From the NCBI GenBank assembly GCA_964016885.1, contig OZ024741.1, positions 28,485,956 through 28,549,955 of the forward strand: a stretch of DNA of 64,000 nucleotides, in the 5' to 3' direction. A program made the translations under genes and the position numbers. The notes below the pieces were generated by a model that ran no database searches, was not told where the DNA came from, and saw nothing but the letters and a program-made list of their open reading frames with translations. This DNA is from Eledone cirrhosa (taxonomy: Eukaryota > Mollusca > Cephalopoda > Octopoda > Eledonidae). Below are positions 30,326-44,400 of this stretch, one piece after another; position 1 is the stretch's first letter; the number at the start of each line of letters is the position of its first letter.

Positions 30326-33300
30326 ACAGTGTAGGTTATTGGTAGATAACTGGTATATATAGGGATATAACTACATATAGATACTGACAGTTGTACTACA
30401 GTGTATGTTATTGGTAGATAACTGGTATATATAGGGATATAACTACATATAGATACTGTCAGTGGTACTACAGTCTAGGTTATTGGTAGATAACTGGTAT
30501 ATATAGGGATATAACTACATAGAGATACTGTCAGTGGTACTAGAGTGTAGGTTATTGGTAGATAACTGGTATATATAGGGATATAACTACACATAGATAC
30601 TGTCAGTGGTACTACAGTGTAGGTTATTGGTATATAACTGGAATATATAGGGATTTAACTACACATAGATACTGTCAGTGGTACTACAGTGTAGGTTATT
30701 GGTATATAACTGGTATTTATAGGATTATAACTACATATAGATACTGTCAGTGGTACTATAGTGTAGGTTATTGGTATATAACTGGTATATATAGGGATAT
30801 AACTACACATAGATACTGTCAGTGGTACTACAGTGTAGGTTATTGGTAGATAACTGGTATATATAGGGATATAACTACATATAGATACTGACAGTAGTAC
30901 TACAGTGTAGGTTATTGGTAGATAACTGGTATATATCTGTATATAACTACATATAGATACTGTCAGTGGTACTACAGTGTAGGTTATTGGTAGATAACTG
31001 GTATATATAGGGATATAACTACATATAGATACTGTCAGTGTTACTACAGTGTAGGTTATTGGTATATAACTGCTATATATAGGGATATAACTACATATAC
31101 AGATAATGTCAGTCTTACTACAGTGTAGGTTATTGTTAGATAACTGGTATATATAGGGATATAACTACATATAGATACTGTCAGTGATACTACAGAGTAG
31201 GCTATTGGTATATAACTTGTATATATTGGGATATAGCTACACATAGATACTGTCAGTGGTACTACAGTGTAGGTTATTGGTAGATAACTGGTATATATAG
31301 GGATATAACTACACATAGATACTGTCAGTGGTACTACAATGTAAGTTATTGGTAGATAACTGGTATATATAGGGATATAACTACGTATAGATACTGTCAA
31401 TTGTACTACAGTGTAGGTTATTGGTATATAACTGGTATATATAGAGATATAACTACATATACAGATACTGTCAGTCTTACTACAGTGTAGGTTATTGGTA
31501 GATAACTGGTATATATAGGGATATAACTACATATACAGATACTGTCAGTCTTACTACAGTGTAGGTTATTTGTAGAGAACTGGTATATATAGGGATATAA
31601 CTACATATATACTGTCAGTGGTACTACAGTGTAGGTTATTGGTTGATAGCTGGTATATATAGGTATATAACTACACATAGATACTGTCAGTGGTACTACA
31701 GTGTAGGTTATTGGTAGATAACTGGTATATATAGGGATATAACTACACATAGATACTGTCAGTGTTACTAGAGTGTAGGTTATTGGTATATAACTGGAAT
31801 ATATAGCGATATAACTACACATAGATACTGTCAGTGGTACTACAGTGTAGGTTATTGGTATATAACTGGAATATATAGGGATATAACTACACATAGATAC
31901 TGTCAGTGGTACTACAGTGTAGATTATTGGTATATAACTGGTATATATAGGATTATAACTACATATAGATACTGTCAGTGGTACTATAGTGTAGGTTATT
32001 GGTATATAACTGGTATATATAGGGATATAACTACACATAGATACTGTCAGTGGTACTACAGTGTAGGTTATTGGTAGATAATTGGTATATATAGGGATAT
32101 AACTAAATATAGATACTGACAGTGGTACTACAGTGTAGGTTATTGGTAGATAACTGGTATATAGCTGGATATAACTACAAATAGATACTGTCAGTGGTAC
32201 TACAGTGTAGGTTATTGGTAGATAACTGGTATATATAGGGATATAACTACATATAGAAACTGTCAGTGTTACTACAGTGTAGGTTATTGGTATATAACTG
32301 GTATATATAGGGATATAACTACATATACAGATAATGTCAGTCTTACTACAGTGTAGGTTATTGGTAGATAACTGGTATATATAGGGATATAACTACACAT
32401 AGATACTGTCAGTGTTACTACAGTGTAAGTTATTGGTATAGAACTGGTATATATAGGGATATAACTACATATAGATACTGTCAGTGATACTACAGTGTAG
32501 GCTATTGGTATATAACTGGTATATATTGGGATATAGCTACACATAGATACTGTCAGTGGTACTACAGTGTAGGTTATTGGTAGATAACTGGTATATATAG
32601 GGATATAACTACACATAGATACTGTCAGTGTTACTACAGTGTAAGTTATTGGTATAGAACTGGTATATATAGGGATATAACTACATATAGATACTGTCAG
32701 TGATACTACAGTGTAGGCTATTGGTATATAACTGGTATATATTGGGATATAGCTACACATAGATACTGTCAGTGGTACTACAGTGTAGGTTATTGGTATA
32801 TTACTGGAATATATAGGGATATAACTACACATAGATACTCTCAGTGGTACTACAGTGTAGGTTATTGGTATATAACTGGTATATATAGGGATATAGCTAC
32901 ATATAGATACTGTCAGTGGTACTACATTGTAGGTTATTGGTATATAACTGGAATATATAGCGATATAACTACACATAGATACTGTCAGTGGTACTACAGT
33001 GTAGGTTATTGGTATATAACTGGTATATATAGGGATACAACTACATATAGATACTGTCAGTGGTACCATAGTGTAGGTTATTGGTATATAACTGGTATAT
33101 ATAGGGATATAACTACACATAGATACTGTCAGTGGTACTACAGAGTAGGTTATTGGTAGATAACTGGTATATATAGGGATATAACTACGTATAGATACTG
33201 TCAGTGGTACTACAGTGTAGGTTATTGGTAGAGAACTGGTATATATAGGGATATAACTACATATAGATACTGTCAGTGGTACTACAGTGTAAGTTATTGC

Positions 33301-34797
33301 TAGATAACTGGTATATATGAGGATATAACTACATATAGATACTGTCAGTGGTACTACGGTGTAGGTTATTGGTAGCTAACTGGTATATATAGGGACATAA
33401 CTACATATAGATACTGTCAATTGTACTACAGTGTAGATTATTGGTAGATAACTGGTATATATAGGGATATAACTACATATAGATACTGTCAGTGTTACTA
33501 CAGTGTAGGTTATTGGTAGATAACTGGTATATATAGTGATATAACTACATATAGATACTGTCAGTGGTACTACAGTGTAGGTTATTGGTAGATAACTGGT
33601 ATATATAGGGATATAAATACATATAGATACTGTCAGTGGTACTACAGTCTATGTTAATGGTAGATAACTGGTATATATAGGGGTATAACTACATAGAGAT
33701 ACTGACAGTGGTACTACAGTGTAGGTTATTGGTAGATAACTGGTATATATAGGGATATAACTACACATAGATACTGTCAGTGGTACTACAGTGTAGGTTA
33801 TTGGTATATAACTGGTACATACAGGAATATAACTACATATAGATACTGTCAGTGGTACTATAGTGTAGGTTATTGGTATATAACTGGTATATATAGGGAT
33901 ATAACTACACATACATACTGTCAGTGGTACTACAGTGTAGGTTATTGGTAGATAACTGGTATATATAGGGATATAACTACATATAGATACTGACAGTGGT
34001 ACTACAGTGTAGGTTATTGGTAGATAACTGGTATATATAGGGATATGACTACATATAGATACTGTCAGTGGTACTACAGTGTAGGTTATTGGTATATAAC
34101 TGGAATATATAGGGATATAACTACATATACAGATACCGTCAGTTTTACTACAGTGTAGGTTATTGGTAGATAACTGGTATATATAGGGATATAACTACAC
34201 ATAGATACTGTCAGTGGTACTACAGTGTAAGTTATTGGTAGATAACTGGTATATGTAGGGATATAACTACACATAGATACTGTCAGTGTTACTACAGTGT
34301 AGGTTATTGGTATAGAACTGGTATATATAGGGATATAACTACATATAGATACGGTCAGTGGTACTACAGTGTAGGTTATTGGTATATAACTGGTATATAT
34401 AGGGATATAACTACATATAGATACTGTCAGTGGTACTACAGTGTAGGTTATTGGTAGATAACTGGTATATATAGGGATATAACTACATATAGATACTATC
34501 AGTGTTAGTACAGTAAAGATTATTGGTAGAGAATTGGTATATATAGGGATAGAACTACATATAGATACTGTCAGTGGTACTACAGTGTAGGTTATTGGTA
34601 TATAACTGGTATATATAGGGATATAACTACATATAGATACTGTCAGTGGTACTACAGTGTAGGTTATTGGTATATAACTGGTATATATAGGGATATAACT
34701 ACATATAGATACTGTCAGTGTTACTACAGTGTAGGTTATTGGTATATAACTGGTATATATAGGGATATAACTACATATAGATACTGTCAGTGGTACT
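30326..34797. repeat. Deleted higher-order unit AB-2 (4,472 bp)
   Basis: The first part (30,326 to about 32,780) follows 23,690 onward at shift 6,634 (31,056 to 24,422, 31,601 to 24,967). At about 32,780 it jumps to the later part of block B, matching 28,308 onward at shift 4,472 (33,649 to 29,177, 34,086 to 29,614). About 2,162 bases, close to 30 monomers, are missing relative to AB-1. Just before the jump a three-monomer block is doubled: 32,401 and 32,617 start the same sequence 216 bases apart. Confidence 0.8.
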
Positions 34798-37700
34798 ACA
34801 GTGTAGGTTATTGGTAGATAACTGGTATATATAGGGATATAACTACATATAGATACTGACAGTTGTACTACAGTGTATGTTATTGGTAGATAACTGGTAT
34901 ATATAGGGATATAACTACATATAGATACTGTCAGTGGTACTACAGTCTAGGTTATTGGTAGATAACTGGTATATATAGGGATATAACTACATAGAGATAC
35001 TGTCAGTGGTACTAGAGTGTAGGTTATTGGTAGATAACTGGTATATATAGGGATATAACTACACATAGATACTGTCAGTGGTACTACAGTGTAGGTTATT
35101 GGTATATAACTGGAATATATAGGGATTTAACTACACATAGATACTGTCAGTGGTACTACAGTGTAGGTTATTGGTATATAACTGGTATTTATAGGATTAT
35201 AACTACATATAGATACTGTCAGTGGTACTATAGTGTAGGTTATTGGTATATAACTGGTATATATAGGGATATAACTACACATAGATACTGTCAGTGGTAC
35301 TACAGTGTAGGTTATTGGTAGATAACTGGTATATATAGGGATATAACTACATATAGATACTGACAGTAGTACTACAGTGTAGGTTATTGGTAGATAACTG
35401 GTATATATCTGTATATAACTACATATAGATACTGTCAGTGGTACTACAGTGTAGGTTATTGGTAGATAACTGGTATATATAGGGATATAACTACATATAG
35501 ATACTGTCAGTGTTACTACAGTGTAGGTTATTGGTATATAACTGCTATATATAGGGATATAACTACATATACAGATAATGTCAGTCTTACTACAGTGTAG
35601 GTTATTGTTAGATAACTGGTATATATAGGGATATAACTACATATAGATACTGTCAGTGATACTACAGAGTAGGCTATTGGTATATAACTTGTATATATTG
35701 GGATATAGCTACACATAGATACTGTCAGTGGTACTACAGTGTAGGTTATTGGTAGATAACTGGTATATATAGGGATATAACTACACATAGATACTGTCAG
35801 TGGTACTACAATGTAAGTTATTGGTAGATAACTGGTATATATAGGGATATAACTACGTATAGATACTGTCAATTGTACTACAGTGTAGGTTATTGGTATA
35901 TAACTGGTATATATAGAGATATAACTACATATACAGATACTGTCAGTCTTACTACAGTGTAGGTTATTGGTAGATAACTGGTATATATAGGGATATAACT
36001 ACATATACAGATACTGTCAGTCTTACTACAGTGTAGGTTATTTGTAGAGAACTGGTATATATAGGGATATAACTACATATATACTGTCAGTGGTACTACA
36101 GTGTAGGTTATTGGTTGATAGCTGGTATATATAGGTATATAACTACACATAGATACTGTCAGTGGTACTACAGTGTAGGTTATTGGTAGATAACTGGTAT
36201 ATATAGGGATATAACTACACATAGATACTGTCAGTGTTACTAGAGTGTAGGTTATTGGTATATAACTGGAATATATAGCGATATAACTACACATAGATAC
36301 TGTCAGTGGTACTACAGTGTAGGTTATTGGTATATAACTGGAATATATAGGGATATAACTACACATAGATACTGTCAGTGGTACTACAGTGTAGATTATT
36401 GGTATATAACTGGTATATATAGGATTATAACTACATATAGATACTGTCAGTGGTACTATAGTGTAGGTTATTGGTATATAACTGGTATATATAGGGATAT
36501 AACTACACATAGATACTGTCAGTGGTACTACAGTGTAGGTTATTGGTAGATAATTGGTATATATAGGGATATAACTAAATATAGATACTGACAGTGGTAC
36601 TACAGTGTAGGTTATTGGTAGATAACTGGTATATAGCTGGATATAACTACAAATAGATACTGTCAGTGGTACTACAGTGTAGGTTATTGGTAGATAACTG
36701 GTATATATAGGGATATAACTACATATAGAAACTGTCAGTGTTACTACAGTGTAGGTTATTGGTATATAACTGGTATATATAGGGATATAACTACATATAC
36801 AGATAATGTCAGTCTTACTACAGTGTAGGTTATTGGTAGATAACTGGTATATATAGGGATATAACTACACATAGATACTGTCAGTGTTACTACAGTGTAA
36901 GTTATTGGTATAGAACTGGTATATATAGGGATATAACTACATATAGATACTGTCAGTGATACTACAGTGTAGGCTATTGGTATATAACTGGTATATATTG
37001 GGATATAGCTACACATAGATACTGTCAGTGGTACTACAGTGTAGGTTATTGGTAGATAACTGGTATATATAGGGATATAACTACACATAGATACTGTCAG
37101 TGGTACTACAATGTAAGTTATTGGTAGATAACTGGTATATATAGGGATATAACTACGTATAGATACTGTCAGTGGTACTACAGTGTAGGTTATTGGTATA
37201 TAACTGGTATATATAGAGATATAACTACATATACAGATAGTGTCAGTCTTACTACAGTGTAGGTTATTGGTAGAGAACTGGTATATATAGGGATATAACT
37301 ACATATATACTGTCAGTGGTACTACAGTGTAGGTTATTGGTTGATAGCTGGTATATATAGGTATATAACTACACATAGATACTGTCAGTGGTACTACAGT
37401 GTAGGTTATTGGTAGATAACTGGTATATATAGGGATATAACTACACATAGATACTGTCAGTGATACTAGAGTGTAGGTTACTGGTATATAACTGGAATAT
37501 ATAGCGATATAACTACACATAGATACTGTCAGTGGTACTACAGTGTAGGTTATTGGTATATAACTGGTATATATAGGGATATAACTACATATAGATACTG
37601 TCAGTGGTACTATAGTGTAGGTTATTGGTATATAACTGGTATATATAGGGATATAACTACACATAGATACTGTCAGTGGTACTACAGAGTAGGTTATTGG

Positions 37701-40700
37701 TAGATAACTGGTATATATAGGGATATAACTACGTATAGATACTGTCAGTGGTACTACAGTGTAGGTTATTGGTAGAGAACTGGTATATATAGGGTTATAA
37801 CTATATAGAGATACTGCCAGTGGTACTACAGTGTAGGTTATTGGTAGATAACTGGTATATATAGGGATATAACTACACATAGATAATGTCAGTGGTACAA
37901 CAATGTAAGCTATTGGTATATAACTGGTATATATAGGGATATAACTACATATAGATACTGTTAGTGGTACTACAGTGTAAGTTATTGCTAGATAACTGGT
38001 ATATATGGGGATATAACTATATATAGATACTGTCAGTGGTACTACAGTGTAGGTTATTGGTAGATAACTGGTATATATAGGGACATAACTACATATAGAT
38101 ACTGTCAATGGTACTACAGTGTAGATTATTGGTAGATAACTGGTATATATAGGGATATAACTACATATAGATACTGTCAGTGTTACTACAGTGTAGGTTA
38201 TTGGTAGATAACTGGTATATATAGGGATATAACTACATATAGATACGGTCAGTGGTACTACAGTGTAGGTTATTGGTAGATAACTGGTATATATAGGGAT
38301 ATAACTACGTATAGATACTGTCAGTGGTACTACAGTCTAGGTTAATGGTAGATAACTGGTATATATAGGGATATAACTACATAGAGATACTGTCAGTGGT
38401 ACTACAGTGAAGGTTATTGGTAGATAACTGGTATATATAGGGATATATCTATATATAGATACTGTCAGTGGTACTACAGTGTAGGTTATTGGTATATAAC
38501 TGGAATATATAGGGATATAACTACATATACAGATACTGTCACTTTTACTACAGTGTAGGTTATTGGTAGATAACTGGTATATATAGGGATATAACTACAC
38601 ATAGATACTGTCAGTGGTACTACAGTGTAAGTTATTGGTAGATAACTGGTATATATAGGGATATAACTACACATAGATATTGTCAGGGTTACTACAGTGT
38701 ATGTGATTGGTATAGAACTGGTATATATAGGGATATAACTACATATAGATACTGTCAGTGGTACTACAGTGTAGGTTATTGGTATATAACTGGTATATAT
38801 AGGGATATAACTACATATAGATACTGTCAGTGGTACTACAGTGTAGGCTATTGGTATATAACTGGTATATATAGGGATATAACTACATATAGATATTGTA
38901 AGTGGTACTACAGTGTAGGTTATTGGTAGATAACTGGTATATATAGGGATATAACTACATATAGATACTATCAGTGTTAGTACAGTAAAGAATATTGGTA
39001 GAGAACTGGTATATATAGGGATAGAACTACATATAGATACTGTCAGTGGTACTACAGTGTAGGTTATTGGTATATAACTGGTATATATAAGGATATAACT
39101 ACATATAGATACTGTCAGTGGTACTACAGTGTAGGTTATTGGTATATAACTGGTATATATAGGGATATAACTACGTAAAGATACTGTCAGTGGTACTGCA
39201 GTGTAGGTTATTGGTAGATAACTGGTATATATAGGGATATAACTACATATAGATACTGTCAGTGGTACTACAGTGTAGATTATTGGTAGATAACAGTTAT
39301 ATGTAGTGATATAACTACATATAGATACTGTCAGTGGTACTACAGTGTAGGTTATTGGTAGATAACTGGTATATATAGGGATATAACTACATATAGATAC
39401 TGTCAGTGGTACTACAGTGTAGGTTATTGGTATATTACTGGAATATATAGGGATATAACTACACATAGATACTCTCAGTGGTACTACAGTGTAGGTTATT
39501 GGTATATAACTGGTATATATAGGGATATAGCTACATATAGATACTGTCAGTGGTACTACATTGTAGGTTATTGGTATATAACTGGAATATATAGCGATAT
39601 AACTACACATAGATACTGTCAGTGGTACTACAGTGTAGGTTATTGGTATATAACTGGTATATATAGGGATACAACTACATATAGATACTGTCAGTGGTAC
39701 CATAGTGTAGGTTATTGGTATATAACTGGTATATATAGGGATATAACTACACATAGATACTGTCAGTGGTACTACAGAGTAGGTTATTGGTAGATAACTG
39801 GTATATATAGGGATATAACTACGTATAGATACTGTCAGTGGTACTACAGTGTAGGTTATTGGTAGAGAACTGGTATATATAGGGATATAACTACATATAG
39901 ATACTGTCAGTGGTACTACAGTGTAAGTTATTGCTAGATAACTGGTATATATGGGGATATAACTACATATAGATACTGTCAGTGGTACTACGGTGTAGGT
40001 TATTGGTAGCTAACTGGTATATATAGGGACATAACTACATATAGATACTGTCAATTGTACTACAGTGTAGATTATTGGTAGATAACTGGTATATATAGGG
40101 ATATAACTACATATAGATACTGTCAGTGTTACTACAGTGTAGGTTATTGGTAGATAACTGGTATATATAGTGATATAACTACATATAGATACTGTCAGTG
40201 GTACTACAGTGTAGGTTATTGGTAGATAACTGGTATATATAGGGATATAAATACATATAGATACTGTCAGTGGTACTACAGTCTATGTTAATGGTAGATA
40301 ACTGGTATATATAGGGGTATAACTACATAGAGATACTGACAGTGGTACTACAGTGTAGGTTATTGGTAGATAACTGGTATATATAGGGATATAACTACAC
40401 ATAGATACTGTCAGTGGTACTACAGTGTAGGTTATTGGTATATAACTGGTACATACAGGAATATAACTACATATAGATACTGTCAGTGGTACTATAGTGT
40501 AGGTTATTGGTATATAACTGGTATATATAGGGATATAACTACACATACATACTGTCAGTGGTACTACAGTGTAGGTTATTGGTAGATAACTGGTATATAT
40601 AGGGATATAACTACATATAGATACTGACAGTGGTACTACAGTGTAGGTTATTGGTAGATAACTGGTATATATAGGGATATGACTACATATAGATACTGTC

Positions 40701-41451
40701 AGTGGTACTACAGTGTAGGTTATTGGTATATAACTGGAATATATAGGGATATAACTACATATACAGATACCGTCAGTTTTACTACAGTGTAGGTTATTGG
40801 TAGATAACTGGTATATATAGGGATATAACTACACATAGATACTGTCAGTGGTACTACAGTGTAAGTTATTGGTAGATAACTGGTATATGTAGGGATATAA
40901 CTACACATAGATACTGTCAGTGTTACTACAGTGTAGGTTATTGGTATAGAACTGGTATATATAGGATATAACTACATATAGATACGGTCAGTGGTACTAC
41001 AGTGTAGGTTATTGGTATATAACTGGTATATATAGGGATATAACTACATATAGATACTGTCAGTGGTACTACAGTGTAGGTTATTGGTAGATAACTGGTA
41101 TATATAGGGATATAACTACATATAGATACTATCAGTGTTAGTACAGTAAAGATTATTGGTAGAGAATTGGTATATATAGGGATAGAACTACATATAGATA
41201 CTGTCAGTGGTACTACAGTGTAGGTTATTGGTATATAACTGGTATATATAGGGATATAACTACATATAGATACTGTCAGTGGTACTACAGTGTAGGTTAT
41301 TGGTATATAACTGGTATATATAGGGATATAACTACATATAGATACTGTCAGTGTTACTACAGTGTAGGTTATTGGTATATAACTGGTATATATAGGGATA
41401 TAACTACATATAGATACTGTCAGTGGTACTACAGTGTAGGTTATTGGTATA
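34798..41451. repeat. Higher-order unit AB-3 (full copy of AB-1)
   Basis: This unit matches AB-1 at a constant shift of 11,106: 35,528 to 24,422, 36,756 to 25,650, 37,299 to 26,193, 38,486 to 27,380, 40,283 to 29,177 and 40,720 to 29,614. The shift becomes 11,105 after a one-base deletion at about 40,962, where the usual TATAGGGATATAAC reads TATAGGATATAAC. That deletion is also present near 46,443 in the next duplication, so it arose before that copying event. Similarity to AB-1 ends near 41,451. Confidence 0.8.
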
Positions 41452-44400
41452 TAACTGGTATATATAGGGATATAACTACACATAGACACTGTCAGTGGTA
41501 CTACAGTGTAGGTTATTGGTAGATAACTGGTATATATAGGGATATAACTACATATACAGATACTGTCAGTCTTACTACAGTGTAGGTTATTGGTATATAA
41601 CTGGTATATATAGGTGTATAACTACATATAGATACTGACAGTGGTACTACAGTGTAGGTAATTGGTAGATAACTGGTATATATATGGATATAACTACATA
41701 TAGATACTGCCAGTGGTACTACAGTGTAGGTTATTGGTAGATAACTGGTATATATAGGGATATAACTACATATAGATACTGTCAGTGGTACTACAGTGTA
41801 GGTTATTGGTAGAGAACTGGTATATATAGGGTTATAACTACATATAGATACTGTCAGTGGTACTATAGTGTAGGTTATTGGTATATAACTGGTATATATA
41901 GGGATATAACTACACATACATACTGTCAGTGGTACTACAGAGTAGGTTATTGGTAGATAACTGGTATATATAGGGATATAACTACGTATAGATACTGTCA
42001 GTGGTACTACAGTGTAGGTTATTGGTAGATAACTGGTATATATAGGGATATAACTACATATACAGATACTGTCAGTCTTACTACAGTGTAGGTTATTGGT
42101 ATATAACTGGTATATATAGGTGTATAACTACATATAGATACTGACAGTGGTACTACAGTGTAGGTAATTGGTAGATAACTGGTATATATATGGATATAAC
42201 TACATATAGATACTGCCAGTGGTACTACAGTGTAGGTTATTGGTAGATAACTGGTATATATAGGGATATAACTACACATAGATACTGTCAGTGATACTAG
42301 AGTGTAGGTTACTGGTATATAACTGGAATATATAGCGATATAACTACACATAGATACTGTCAGTGGTACTACAGTGTAGGTTATTGGTATATAACTGGTA
42401 TATATAGGGATATAACTACATATAGATACTGTCAGTGGTACTATAGTGTAGGTTATTGGTATATAACTGGTATATATAGGGATATAACTACACATAGATA
42501 CTGTCAGTGGTACTACAGAGTAGGTTATTGGTAGATAACTGGTATATATAGGGATATAACTACGTATAGATACTGTCAGTGGTACTACAGTGTAGGTTAT
42601 TGGTAGAGAACTGGTATATATAGGGTTATAACTATATAGAGATACTGCCAGTGGTACTACAGTGTAGGTTATTGGTAGATAACTGGTATATATAGGGATA
42701 TAACTACACATAGATAATGTCAGTGGTACAACAATGTAAGCTATTGGTAGATAACTGGTATATATAGGGATATAACTACATATAGATACTGTTAGTGGTA
42801 CTACAGTGTAAGTTATTGCTAGATAACTGGTATATATGGGGATATAACTATATATAGATACTGTCAGTGGTACTACAGTGTAGGTTATTGGTAGATAACT
42901 GGTATATATAGGGACATAACTACATATAGATACTGTCAATGGTACTACAGTGTAGATTATTGGTAGATAACTGGTATATATAGGGATATAACTACATATA
43001 GATACTGTCAGTGTTACTACAGTGTAGGTTATTGGTAGATAACTGGTATATATAGGGATATAACTACATATAGATACGGTCAGTGGTACTACAGTGTAGG
43101 TTATTGGTAGATAACTGGTATATATAGGGATATAACTACGTATAGATACTGTCGGTGGTACTACAGTCTAGGTTAATGGTAGATAACTGGTATATATAGG
43201 GATATAACTACATAGAGATACTGTCAGTGGTACTACAGTGAAGGTTATTGGTAGATAACTGGTATATATAGGGATATAACTATATATAGATACTGTCAGT
43301 GGTACTACAGTGTAGGTTATTGGTATATAACTGGAATATATAGGGATATAACTACATATACAGATACTGTCACTTTTACTACAGTGTAGGTTATTGGTAG
43401 ATAACTGGTATATATAGGGATATAACTACACATAGATACTGTCAGTGGTACTACAGTGTAAGTTATTGGTAGATAACTGGTATATATAGGGATATAACTA
43501 CACATAGATATTGTCAGGGTTACTACAGTGTATGTGATTGGTATAGAACTGGTATATATAGGGATATAACTACATATAGATACTGTCAGTGGTACTACAG
43601 TGTAGGTTATTGGTATATAACTGGTATATATAGGGATATAACTACATATAGATACTGTCAGTGGTACTACAGTGTAGGCTATTGGTATATAACTGGTATA
43701 TATAGGGATATAACTACATATAGATATTGTAAGTGGTACTACAGTGTAGGTTATTGGTAGATAACTGGTATATATAGGGATATAACTACATATAGATACT
43801 ATCAGTGTTAGTACAGTAAAGAATATTGGTAGAGAACTGGTATATATAGGGATAGAACTACATAGAGATACTGTCAGTGGTACTACAGTGTAGGTTATTG
43901 GTATATAACTGGTATATATAAGGATATAACTACATATAGATACTGTCAGTGGTACTACAGTGTAGGTTATTGGTATATAACTGGTATATATAGGGATATA
44001 ACTACGTAAAGATACTGTCAGTGGTACTGCAGTGTAGGTTATTGGTAGATAACTGGTATATATAGGGATATAACTACATATAGATACTGTCAGTGGTACT
44101 ACAGTGTAGATTATTGGTAGATAACTGTTATATGTAGTGATATAACTACATATAGATACTGTCAGTGGTACTACAGTGTAGGTTATTGGTAGATAACTGG
44201 TATATATAGGGATATAACTACATATAGATACTGTCAGTGGTACTACAGTGTAGGTTATTGGTATATTACTGGAATATATAGGGATATAACTACACATAGA
44301 TACTCTCAGTGGTACTACAGTGTAGGTTATTGGTATATAACTGGTATATATAGGGATATAGCTACATATAGATACTGTCAGTGGTACTACATTGTAGGTT

